Assembly: GCA_019119395.1 (NCBI GenBank)
Contig: DWXC01000027.1
Span: forward strand, 143,200 to 207,199
DNA length: 64,000 nt
Direction: 5' to 3'
From: Candidatus Borkfalkia stercoripullorum
GTDB lineage: Bacteria > Bacillota > Clostridia > Christensenellales > Borkfalkiaceae
The notes beneath the pieces are model-generated. The model had not been told where the DNA came from. It saw only the letters and a program-made list of their open reading frames with translations, and did not search any database. A program made the position numbers and the translations under genes. Within the stretch, counting starts at the first letter, position 1. Each line of letters begins with the position of its first letter. Positions 1 through 7,525 of this stretch are shown in pieces.

Positions 1-1
1 C

Positions 2-1276
2 ATCCTGACGCCGCTGCCTTCCGTGATCAACGCGGATTTTGAAAGGATACGCAAAAGCGAAGGGGCGCAGGCCGCATGCGACGATCTGTATGCGCTCTGC
101 GTAAAGAACGGATACATACAAAAGACGGCGATCTCCCGCAATCTCAAGTGGGACTATCAGGACGGGAAAAACCGCCTGGAAATCACGGTCAATCTGTCCA
201 AACCCGAAAAAAGCAATAAAGATATCGCAAAACTGCTCACCGCGCCGCAGGGTAAAAAATATCCGAAATGCCAGCTATGCAAGGAAAACGAGGGCTTCGA
301 GGGCACGGCTTCTCACCCCGCGCGCAGGAATCTGCGCACCGTCAAGGTCACTCTCGGCGGCGAGAAATGGTTCGTGCAGTATTCGCCGTATGCCTATTAC
401 GACGAGCATTGCATCGCCATCAACGAGGCGCACGTTCCGATGAACGTGAACGAATCCACGCCCGTAAAACTTCTCGATTTCGTGGACGTGTTCCCCAATT
501 ATTTTATCGGGAGCAACGCGTCTTTGCCGATCGTCGGAGGGTCGATCCTCAACCACGAGCATTTTCAGGGCGGCCTGCATCTGATGCCCATGCACGGGGC
601 GGGGTATGCGAAGATGTATCGGAGCGCGGAATATCCGGATCTTACGGTCGGCATCCTCGACTGGTACAACAGCGCGATCCGTTTCGAAGGCAAAGACAGG
701 AAGTCCGTCGAAGGGTTCGCCGCAAAAGCGATCTCCGCGTGGCGCGATTTTTCCTGCCCCGAATGCGATATACTCTGCCGCACGGGGGAAACGCAGCACA
801 ACGCGGTATCTCCGATCGCGCGTAAAATCGGGGATACCTATTCCTTCACGATGATCCTCCGCAACAACAGGACGGACGAAAAATATCCCGACGGCATTTT
901 CCACGTGCATCCCGAATATCAGAATATCAAGAGCGAAGGCATCGGCCTGATCGAGGCGATGGGGCTATTCATCCTGCCCGGCAGGCTGAAAAGACAGTTG
1001 GAAAGCATCGCGCGCATTCTCTGCGGCAAAGACGCATACGATAAAGATGCGCTTTGCGATAAACAGAACGACCTTTATGTGCATCGCAACATGATCGCGA
1101 AACTGACGGCGGAAGGCAAGGCGAAAGACATGGCCGAAGCCAACGCGCGCTGCGAGGAGTATGTGAACCGTGTCTGCGCGCATATCCTGGACAATACCGC
1201 CGTGTTCAAGAACGACGGAAACGGCAGAAAAGGGTTCTCTCAATTTATGTCAAAATTATCTCTGGAGGAGATCTGA
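2..1276 (+). CDS. galT: UDP-glucose--hexose-1-phosphate uridylyltransferase (class II), 5' end outside window
   Basis: GalT exchanges UMP between UDP-glucose and galactose-1-phosphate in the Leloir pathway. The reading frame is open to the left edge (it reads ILTPLPSVINADF before the first in-window GTG at 23), so the gene starts outside the window; about 425 residues are visible, against roughly 490-510 for complete class II (Gram-positive type) enzymes. The segment VGGSILNHEHFQGG, about 180 residues into the visible part, fits the conserved His-containing core of this class. galE starts 2 nt after the stop behind a good Shine-Dalgarno (SD) site that lies inside the galT end, so the two are surely co-transcribed. 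The product is certain at family level; the N-terminal part cannot be judged. Confidence 0.93.
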   Translation: MLTPLPSVINADFERIRKSEGAQAACDDLYALCVKNGYIQKTAISRNLKWDYQDGKNRLEITVNLSKPEKSNKDIAKLLTAPQGKKYPKCQLCKENEGFEGTASHPARRNLRTVKVTLGGEKWFVQYSPYAYYDEHCIAINEAHVPMNVNESTPVKLLDFVDVFPNYFIGSNASLPIVGGSILNHEHFQGGLHLMPMHGAGYAKMYRSAEYPDLTVGILDWYNSAIRFEGKDRKSVEGFAAKAISAWRDFSCPECDILCRTGETQHNAVSPIARKIGDTYSFTMILRNNRTDEKYPDGIFHVHPEYQNIKSEGIGLIEAMGLFILPGRLKRQLESIARILCGKDAYDKDALCDKQNDLYVHRNMIAKLTAEGKAKDMAEANARCEEYVNRVCAHILDNTAVFKNDGNGRKGFSQFMSKLSLEEI

Positions 1277-1278
1277 TC

Positions 1279-2295
1279 ATGAAAAACATTTTGGTCACGG
1301 GCGGGGCTGGTTATATCGGCAGCCACACTTGCGTGGAACTTGCGAAAGCCGGGTACGGCGTGATCGTCGTAGACAATCTTGTCAACAGCAAATACGAAGC
1401 TGTCCGCCGCTTGGAAAAGATCATCGGCAAACCCGTCAAGTTTTATGAAAACGACATACTCGACGCCGCTGCGCTCGATAAAATTTTTACGGAAAACCGG
1501 ATCGACGCGGTCATCAATTTTGCGGGGCTGAAAGCGGTCGGCGAATCGGTCGAAAAGCCTTTGGAATATTACCACAACAACATCACGGGCATGCTCGTTT
1601 TGCTGGAAGTTATGCGCGCGCACGGATGCAAAAACATCGTGTTTTCCTCTTCCGCGACTGTTTACGGCAATCCGCATGCAGTACCGATCAAAGAGGATTT
1701 CCCGCTTTCGGCGACGAACCCTTACGGCAGGACGAAACTTTTCATCGAAGATATCCTGCGCGACCTTTATAAAGCGGACAAATCTTTCAATATCGCGATC
1801 CTGCGCTATTTCAATCCCGTCGGCGCGCACGAATCCGGCCTGATCGGAGAAGATCCCAACGGAATCCCCAACAATCTCTGTCCGTACATCACGAAAGTCG
1901 CCGTGGGTAAACTTGCGAAGGTGCGCGTGTTCGGAAACGATTACCCGACTCCCGACGGCACGGGCGTGCGCGACTATATCCACGTGTGCGACCTCGCAGT
2001 CGGCCACGTGCTCGCGCTCAGAAAACTGTTTGAAAATTCTGGCCTTTATACGGTGAACCTCGGCACGGGAATCGGGTACAGCGTGCTCGACGTCATCAAG
2101 GCGTTTTCCAAGGCGCTCGGCAAGGAGATCCCTTACGAATTTGCGCCCCGCCGCGCGGGGGATATCCCCGAATGCTATGCCGATCCGTCCCTTGCGGAAT
2201 CGCTCATCGGGTTCAGAACGACGCGTTCGCTCGACGATATGTGCCGCGACGCGCTCAATTTCCAACTCAAAAACCCGAACGGGTATGAGGAATAA
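1279..2295 (+). CDS. galE: UDP-glucose 4-epimerase
   Basis: Interconverts UDP-galactose and UDP-glucose with bound NAD+, completing the Leloir pathway with the upstream galT. The 338-residue length is typical. The Rossmann motif TGGAGYIG is at residues 7-14; the catalytic SDR residues are Ser125 (SSSATVYG), Tyr149 and Lys153 (NPYGRTK). The ATG at 1279 has a GGAGGAG SD about 9 nt upstream. A hairpin terminator follows, so galT-galE ends here. galU, which makes UDP-glucose, lies far away at 59.3 kb in this window. Confidence 0.97.
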   Translation: MKNILVTGGAGYIGSHTCVELAKAGYGVIVVDNLVNSKYEAVRRLEKIIGKPVKFYENDILDAAALDKIFTENRIDAVINFAGLKAVGESVEKPLEYYHNNITGMLVLLEVMRAHGCKNIVFSSSATVYGNPHAVPIKEDFPLSATNPYGRTKLFIEDILRDLYKADKSFNIAILRYFNPVGAHESGLIGEDPNGIPNNLCPYITKVAVGKLAKVRVFGNDYPTPDGTGVRDYIHVCDLAVGHVLALRKLFENSGLYTVNLGTGIGYSVLDVIKAFSKALGKEIPYEFAPRRAGDIPECYADPSLAESLIGFRTTRSLDDMCRDALNFQLKNPNGYEE

Positions 2296-2315
2296 GGGCA
2301 AAACAAGCAAATTCG

Positions 2316-2340
2316 CGCCGCTCCTTTCGGGGCGGCGTTT
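2316..2340 (+). terminator. Intrinsic terminator after galE
   Basis: A 9-bp GC stem (CGCCGCTCC, loop TTTC, GGGGCGGCG, with one G-T pair) at 2316-2337 is followed by TTTTG. It separates the galactose genes from the cupin gene. Confidence 0.75.
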
Positions 2341-2382
2341 TGCTATGCCGCAAACGCATTGCACGCGATAAAAAATAAGCAT

Positions 2383-2411
2383 TAGACATTGTTTACGGTC
2401 GATGATATAAT
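2383..2411 (+). promoter_or_regulatory. Promoter for cupin-AKR pair
   Basis: TAGACA (2383-2388), 17-nt spacer, TATAAT (2406-2411): an SigA-type promoter with a perfect -10 and 5/6 -35. The SD AAAGGAGG and ATG 2439 follow about 25 nt downstream. Confidence 0.75.
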
Positions 2412-2438
2412 AATGCCGTAAAAAAGGAGGATGCTTAA

Positions 2439-2873
2439 ATGGATTACAAAGAATTTGAAAAATGTAACGTATTCGGCCTCGGCGACGAAAACACGGCTTT
2501 TTCACGGTTTTTTATCGGAAAGTCTTATCTCAATCCGCTCACCGATCCGGCAAAAAGCAAATTATTCTTTGCAAACGTGACTTTCGAACCGGGTTGCCGC
2601 AATAACTGGCATATTCATCATGCGGAAGAGGGCGGAGGGCAGATCCTTCTGTGCGTTGCCGGGAGCGGCTGGTATCAGGAAGAGGGCAAAAAGGCGCAGG
2701 GCCTTACCCCCGGGAGCGTTGTCGTGATCCCCGCGGGCGTGAAGCATTGGCACGGCGCGAAAAAGGACAGCTGGTTTTCTCACATCGCCGTGGAAGTCCC
2801 CGGGGTGAATACCCGCAACGAATGGCTGGAAGCGGTTGCGGACGAACAGTACGATGCGCTTTCGGAGCAATAA
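2439..2873 (+). CDS. Cupin-domain protein
   Basis: A 144-residue single-domain cupin. Cupin motif 1 is visible at residues 58-69 with candidate metal ligands His58 and His60 and then a glycine-rich turn; motif 2 follows with PAGVKHWH (98-105) supplying His103 or His105. This resembles small cupins near carboxymuconolactone decarboxylases and quinol-associated cupins, but the substrate cannot be read from sequence. It is co-transcribed with the downstream aldo/keto reductase (13-nt gap), which suggests a shared small-carbonyl or detoxification role; that is inference. It has a strong own promoter and SD. Confidence 0.85.
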   Translation: MDYKEFEKCNVFGLGDENTAFSRFFIGKSYLNPLTDPAKSKLFFANVTFEPGCRNNWHIHHAEEGGGQILLCVAGSGWYQEEGKKAQGLTPGSVVVIPAGVKHWHGAKKDSWFSHIAVEVPGVNTRNEWLEAVADEQYDALSEQ

Positions 2874-2886
2874 GGAGAAACCGCTT

Positions 2887-3849
2887 ATGCAATATGTAAA
2901 ACTCGGAAACAGCGGGATCGAAGTTTCCCGCCTGTGCCTCGGCTGCATGAGTTTCGGCGATCCCGCAAGCAAGATGCATGTGTGGACTCTCGATCCCGAC
3001 GAGAGCGAGGCGATCATCAAACACGCGCTCGATCTCGGCATCAATTTTTTCGATACCGCGAATTGCTATTCCGCGGGCACGAGCGAGGAATACCTCGGCA
3101 GGGCGATACGCAGGAACGTCGCGCGCGACCGCGTCGTGCTGGCGTCCAAAGTTTACTTTAACGAAGGGCATCTGTCTGCGGATGCGATCTCGCGGGAGAT
3201 CGACGGCACGCTTAAAAGGCTGGGTACGGATTATCTCGATCTTTATATCATCCACCGCTTCGATTACGGAACGCCCGTCGACGAGACGATGTGCGCGCTC
3301 GACAAACTGGTCAGGGAGGGTAAGGTGCGCGCCCTCGGTGCTTCCGCGATGTATGGCTATCAGTTTTACAATATGCAGATCGCCGCGCGCGACAACGGGC
3401 TGACTCCCTTCGTGTCCATGCAGAACCATTACAATCCGCTTTACAGGGAGGACGAACGCGAACTGATACCGATCTGCAAACAGATGAACGTAGCGCTGAC
3501 CCCGTACAGCCCGCTGGCGTCGGGCAGGGTCGCCCGCGCCGATTGGGAATCGGATACTCTGCGCAGCAAAACGGACAAGGTGGCGCAGTCGAAATACGAT
3601 TCGACGGAAGAATCCGACAAAAAAATCGCCGCCCGCATACGCGAACTCGCGCAAAAGTACGGCACGAGCATGACGGGCATCGCCTTTGCGTGGCATTTCG
3701 CAAAGGGCGTCGCGTCGCCGATCGTCGGAGCGACGAAAGCAAAGTATCTCGATGAGGCCGCAGGGGCCTTCGATATTTCCCTGACGGAAGAGGACGTCGC
3801 CTATATCGACGAGCTGTATATGCCGCACAAAATCGTAGGGGCGCTGTAA
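2887..3849 (+). CDS. Aldo/keto reductase
   Basis: NAD(P)H-dependent oxidoreductase of the aldo/keto reductase superfamily, 320 residues. The catalytic tetrad is visible: Asp56 and Tyr61 (FFDTANCY), Lys88 (LASKVY) and His123 (YIIHRF). The start is taken at ATG 2887 because AAGGAGA lies about 9 nt upstream and the family N-terminus (MQYVKLGNSGIEVS) begins there; the frame is open 17 codons further up inside the cupin gene. The closest relatives by eye are YghZ/IolS-like members of the AKR family. The natural substrate is unknown. A very strong terminator follows. Confidence 0.93.
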   Translation: MQYVKLGNSGIEVSRLCLGCMSFGDPASKMHVWTLDPDESEAIIKHALDLGINFFDTANCYSAGTSEEYLGRAIRRNVARDRVVLASKVYFNEGHLSADAISREIDGTLKRLGTDYLDLYIIHRFDYGTPVDETMCALDKLVREGKVRALGASAMYGYQFYNMQIAARDNGLTPFVSMQNHYNPLYREDERELIPICKQMNVALTPYSPLASGRVARADWESDTLRSKTDKVAQSKYDSTEESDKKIAARIRELAQKYGTSMTGIAFAWHFAKGVASPIVGATKAKYLDEAAGAFDISLTEEDVAYIDELYMPHKIVGAL

Positions 3850-3863
3850 AGAATATGCGGCAA

Positions 3864-3903
3864 AAAAGCCATCGGAAACCTTTGTGTTTCCGATGGCTTT
3901 TCC
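3864..3903 (+). terminator. Intrinsic terminator after aldo/keto reductase
   Basis: A perfect 16-bp stem (3864-3879 with 3886-3901, loop CTTTGT) whose 3' arm ends in TTTT. Confidence 0.9.
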
Positions 3904-3923
3904 GGTTTTCGCGATATCGCATC

Positions 3924-3974
3924 AAAAGCATGGCTTATGAACGATATTTGAGAAAAAAAAGCATGGCTTGTGAA
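3924..3974. repeat. Two 18-bp direct repeats upstream of decarboxylase operon promoter
   Basis: AAAAGCATGGCTTATGAA (3924-3941) and AAAAGCATGGCTTGTGAA (3957-3974) differ at one base and are spaced 33 bp start to start, about three helical turns. Each contains a small inverted repeat AAGC-ATG-GCTT. The second ends 18 bp before the -35 hexamer of the decarboxylase operon, a usual location for an activator site. No regulator gene is adjacent. Confidence 0.6.
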
Positions 3975-3992
3975 AAAAATACCGGATATAAA

Positions 3993-4021
3993 TTGCAATT
4001 TTAACAAAAATGGTTTATAAT
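3993..4021 (+). promoter_or_regulatory. Promoter of the decarboxylase operon
   Basis: TTGCAA (3993-3998), 17-nt spacer, TATAAT (4016-4021). The expected start is near 4028, leaving a leader of about 36 nt with GGAGGT before ATG 4064. Confidence 0.8.
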
Positions 4022-4063
4022 AATAAAGGTAATTTCGGAAAGATCCGTTCTTTCGGAGGTATT

Positions 4064-5446
4064 ATGGATAAAATAGCTTTGCTTCAATCAAGGCGCGCGC
4101 AGGTACTGTCGGCGGGCGGCGAAGTGAGAAAAATGATCGCCGCATTGACCGATGCGGAAAGTTTTGTGGAACTTTCAGGTTTCAGCTTTTCCAAGAACGA
4201 GTTTTATGACGAAACCGCGGAAGGGGAAGGCGTCGTTTGCGGGTTTGCCGCGATAGACGGTTATCCCGTCTACATTGCGGCGCAGAACGGTGCGGTTCTC
4301 AGCGGCGGCGTCAGCCTGGCGAACTGTAAAAAGATACTCCGCTGTCTCGAACTTGCGGAAAAAAATTCCACGCCCGTCGTATACATTCTCGACAGCTTGG
4401 GCGTGCAGGTCGGTGAGGGCGTTGCCGTGCTGGAAGGGTTGGCGTCCGTTCTTTCCAAGGCTTCGCGCCTGCACGGCGTCGTGCCGCAGTTTGCGATCGT
4501 CGCGGGGGAGGTGTACGGGCAGAGCGCGCTTTTGGCGGCCGCGGCGGATTTCACGTATTTCCTGAAAGGAAGCGTGCTTGCGGCGAACAGCCCGCTCGTC
4601 ATTTCCGCAAAGAGCGGCAAAAACCTGCCGAAAGACAAGGTAGGGGGAGCAGCCGCCCTTGACAAATCGGAACTGGTTGCCGAAGAGGCGGAGAACGTAT
4701 CCGAGATCCGCGCAAAGATTTCAGCGATCCTCGACGTTTTGCCGTTCTGTAACGCGCAGGTGGTGGAAAACGGGGCGGATCTCAATAAAGTTTCCCCCGC
4801 GCTCAACGAGAATTGCACCGCAGACGCATTGATCGAAGCGGTGTTCGACGAGGGAACGGCGGTCACGTTCGGAACGAGCGCTCCCGAAGCCGGATGCGTT
4901 TTGGGAAGGATCGGCGGGATCTCCGTCGCCGCGGTCGTGTTCGACGCGGAAAACGGCGCGGAACTCGATGAGGTCAGTCTCGTAAAAATTGCTTCGTTCG
5001 TCGAATTCGCGGGATATTACGATCTGCCTTTCGTTACGTTCGTCAACACGCTCGGGCTGAAAGCGGATCTGCAGACAAGCAACAGCCTTGCGCTGAAAGC
5101 GGCGTTCAAATATATGGAAAAGTTTGAACTCCTCGAAAACGCGAAAATTTCCGTCGTATATAAAAAGGCGGTGGGGCTCGGCTATACGCTCTTTGCCGCC
5201 AAGTCGCAGGGGTTTGATTACGTTTATGCGTTTGCGGACGCAAAGATCGCGCTGTTTGACGGCGTACAGGGGGCGGAGATCGAATTCTCGGGCGAAAAAG
5301 CCGACAAGGCAAAACTTGCGGCCCGGTATGCGGATGAAAATTCCGATCCGATCCATGCGGCGAAAAACGGCTATGTGGACAATATCATTGAACCGCAGTT
5401 CGTGCGCCGTTATCTGATAGCGTCTTTGCAAATGCTGCTCAAGTGA
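4064..5446 (+). CDS. Biotin-dependent acyl-CoA carboxyltransferase subunit (MmdA/PccB-like)
   Basis: A 460-residue carboxyltransferase of the crotonase-like fold. The family moves a carboxyl group between an acyl-CoA and carboxybiotin. Recognition rests on overall resemblance (N-domain around residues 40-200, C-domain with DLPFVTFVNTLG and a tail resembling the family end) and on its place as first gene of an operon with gamma, biotin-carrier and beta subunits. It is shorter and more divergent than typical 510-residue methylmalonyl-CoA decarboxylase alpha subunits, and the usual GPCAGGAVYSP-type oxyanion segment is not recognisable (AGEVYGQSALLAAAADF in its place). ATG 4064 has GGAGGT just upstream; the frame stays open 18 codons further up, into the -10 region. 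The substrate is unproven. Confidence 0.8.
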   Translation: MDKIALLQSRRAQVLSAGGEVRKMIAALTDAESFVELSGFSFSKNEFYDETAEGEGVVCGFAAIDGYPVYIAAQNGAVLSGGVSLANCKKILRCLELAEKNSTPVVYILDSLGVQVGEGVAVLEGLASVLSKASRLHGVVPQFAIVAGEVYGQSALLAAAADFTYFLKGSVLAANSPLVISAKSGKNLPKDKVGGAAALDKSELVAEEAENVSEIRAKISAILDVLPFCNAQVVENGADLNKVSPALNENCTADALIEAVFDEGTAVTFGTSAPEAGCVLGRIGGISVAAVVFDAENGAELDEVSLVKIASFVEFAGYYDLPFVTFVNTLGLKADLQTSNSLALKAAFKYMEKFELLENAKISVVYKKAVGLGYTLFAAKSQGFDYVYAFADAKIALFDGVQGAEIEFSGEKADKAKLAARYADENSDPIHAAKNGYVDNIIEPQFVRRYLIASLQMLLK

Positions 5447-5457
5447 GGATGCCGAAT

Positions 5458-5892
5458 ATGTTTCCGATGTTGATGAATTTATTGGCTGAAAGGCCGGAGA
5501 TTTCCGACGACGGTCAGCCGATCACCTGGCTCGGTATCGGCGAAGGGCTTGTCTATGCTTTGATCGGTTTTATCGTGACTTTTCTCGGCGTCGCGCTGCT
5601 GATCTTCTTTGTTTGGGCTTACGGCAGGATCATCAAAGGCGTTACGCCCGGGGTGACCGCATGGAACAAAAAGTATCAGGCGAAAAAAGCCGAGCGTGCA
5701 GCCGCGCGCGAAGCCAAACGGGCGGCAAAAAAGGCTGCCAAAGCCGGTATCGTCCGGCAGCCCGCCGCCGAAGAAGCGGAGGATGGCATCCCTGTCGAGA
5801 TACGGTTGGCGATCGTTGCGGCCGTCGCCGCGTATTACGAAAACGAAAAAACCGATTGCGAATTTAAAGTCAGAAGAATCAGGAGATTATAA
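5458..5892 (+). CDS. Sodium-pump decarboxylase gamma subunit (OadG-like)
   Basis: A small membrane protein (144 residues) with one hydrophobic helix near residues 24-46 (ending LIFFVWAYGRII), followed by an Ala/Lys-rich linker and a short C-terminal domain. In Na+-translocating decarboxylases the gamma subunit anchors the carboxyltransferase to the membrane pump. Start choice is open: GTG 5443, ATG 5449 and ATG 5458 are in frame; 5458 is preferred because GAGG at 5445-5448 sits 9 nt upstream. It overlaps or abuts the previous gene, so translation is coupled. Confidence 0.8.
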   Translation: MFPMLMNLLAERPEISDDGQPITWLGIGEGLVYALIGFIVTFLGVALLIFFVWAYGRIIKGVTPGVTAWNKKYQAKKAERAAAREAKRAAKKAAKAGIVRQPAAEEAEDGIPVEIRLAIVAAVAAYYENEKTDCEFKVRRIRRL

Positions 5893-5904
5893 GGAGAAAT
5901 CAAT

Positions 5905-6264
5905 ATGCGCAAATTCATTGTTACGATCGAAGGTAAAAGTTACGAAGTCGGCGTAGAAGAGGTCGGTGCAACGGAATCCGTTTCCAAAGTTGCAGCGCCT
6001 GTGCCCGCCGTTCAGCCTGCCGCGAAAGCGGCTTCCGCGCCGCAGTCCGAAAACGGCGAAAAATTGCTTTCTCCTTTCCCCGGACTCATTAAAAAATTCC
6101 TCGTGGAAGAGGGCGCTTCGGTAAAAAAGGATCAGCCGGTGCTCATCCTCGAAGCGATGAAAATGGACAACGACATCACGTCTCCCTGCGACGGTAAAAT
6201 TTCGTTCAAGACGGTTGTCGGCAACAATGTGGAAACGAATACAGTGCTCGCCGTGATCGGCTGA
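5905..6264 (+). CDS. Biotin carboxyl carrier protein of decarboxylase
   Basis: A 119-residue biotinyl/lipoyl-domain protein. The biotinylation motif EAMKM is at residues 83-87, so Lys86 carries biotin. A Pro/Ala-rich flexible linker at about residues 30-50 links a short N-terminal segment to the swinging domain, as in the 1.3S/gamma carrier subunits of transcarboxylase and methylmalonyl-CoA decarboxylase. ATG 5905 follows AAGGAGA. It is the only biotin carrier in the operon, so it would have to serve both carboxyltransferases. Confidence 0.93.
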   Translation: MRKFIVTIEGKSYEVGVEEVGATESVSKVAAPVPAVQPAAKAASAPQSENGEKLLSPFPGLIKKFLVEEGASVKKDQPVLILEAMKMDNDITSPCDGKISFKTVVGNNVETNTVLAVIG

Positions 6265-6276
6265 TAGGTGGCGCAC

Positions 6277-7458
6277 ATGCAGTCGAATTTACTCATCAAT
6301 ATAGGGGATATGTTCGTGAACCTATGGGAAGCATCCGGTCTTGCCAACGGCGATTGGCAGAATTACGTGATGATCCTCGTATCGTTCATTTTGATGTATC
6401 TCGCAATCGTCAGGAAGTTTGAACCTCTCCTGCTTCTTCCGATCGCGTTCGGCATGTTTCTTATCAACATCCCCGGCGCGCAGGAGGTCTTGTGGATCAA
6501 AAACGAGGGGGCGGAAGACGAGCAATGGGGGCTCTTGCGGTACCTGTATATCGGCGTCGACAAGGTCATTTATCCTCCGCTCATCTTTATGGGCATCGGC
6601 GCGATGACCGACTTCGGCCCGTTGATCGCAAACCCCAAGAGCATGCTCATCGGCGCTGCGGCGCAGCTCGGCGTGTTCCTCACCTTTATCGGCGCGATCC
6701 TGCTCGGCTTTGACGCGGCCGCCGCGGCTTCCATAGGCATCATCGGCGGGGCGGACGGCCCGACGGCGATCTATCTCACGCAAGCGCTTTCCCGTTTTAC
6801 GAACGAAGATCTGCTTTCGACGATCGCGATCGCGGCATATTCATATATGGCGCTCATTCCGATCATCCAAAAGCCGTTTATGCGGCTGCTGACCACAAAA
6901 AAGGAGCGTGCGATCAAAATGAAGCAGCTCCGTGAAGTTACGAAGATCGAAAAGATCTTGTTCCCGCTGCTCGTCACTTTGGTCGTGGGGCTGCTGCTCC
7001 CCGATGCGATACCTCTTCTCGGTATGCTCATGCTCGGCAACCTGATGAAAGAGAGCGGCGTAGTGGGAAGGCTGTCGTCGCAGGCGCAGAACGGATTGAT
7101 GAACACGATCACGATTTTCCTCGGAATCTCCGTGGGGTGCAAGGCGATCGGAACGACTTTCCTGCAAGTGCAGACGCTGTTCATCATAGCGCTCGGCTTG
7201 TTCGCGTTTATCGGCGGAACTTGCGGCGGCCTTTTGATGGCGAAACTCATGAATAAGCTGTCGGGCGGGAAGATCAATCCGCTCATCGGTTCTGCGGGCG
7301 TTTCGGCCGTGCCGATGGCCGCACGAATATCGGAAGACGTCGGGCGGGAGACAGACCCGAGCAATCACTTGCTGATGCATGCGATGGGCCCGAATGTTGC
7401 CGGCGTTATCGGCTCGGCAGTTGCGGCGGGCTTCCTGCTCGCTTGTTTCGGCGGCTGA
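6277..7458 (+). CDS. Sodium ion-translocating decarboxylase beta subunit
   Basis: A polytopic membrane protein of about 393 residues (OadB/MmdB/GcdB family) that decarboxylates carboxybiotin and pumps Na+ outward. Many hydrophobic helices are visible, and the signature [12 protein letters not shown] near residue 160 holds the aspartate that is essential in Klebsiella OadB. ATG 6277 ([10 protein letters not shown]) is preferred, with AGGTGG 5 nt before it; a GTG at 6268 is also in frame. The gene sits 12 nt after the biotin carrier. Specific naming (oadB versus mmdB versus gcdB) is not possible because the operon holds two different carboxyltransferases. Confidence 0.93.
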   Translation: MQSNLLINIGDMFVNLWEASGLANGDWQNYVMILVSFILMYLAIVRKFEPLLLLPIAFGMFLINIPGAQEVLWIKNEGAEDEQWGLLRYLYIGVDKVIYPPLIFMGIGAMTDFGPLIANPKSMLIGAAAQLGVFLTFIGAILLGFDAAAAASIGIIGGADGPTAIYLTQALSRFTNEDLLSTIAIAAYSYMALIPIIQKPFMRLLTTKKERAIKMKQLREVTKIEKILFPLLVTLVVGLLLPDAIPLLGMLMLGNLMKESGVVGRLSSQAQNGLMNTITIFLGISVGCKAIGTTFLQVQTLFIIALGLFAFIGGTCGGLLMAKLMNKLSGGKINPLIGSAGVSAVPMAARISEDVGRETDPSNHLLMHAMGPNVAGVIGSAVAAGFLLACFGG

Positions 7459-7525
7459 CGCGGCGGAAAAATGCGCCGTTCGGTGCATGATTCCTCGATT
7501 TCAGGATATATCAGGAGAATAAAAA

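Noticed and set aside
275..910. Long minus-strand frame inside galT
   Set aside because: It lies opposite a clear enzyme gene and has no SD or family features; a shadow of high-GC codon use.
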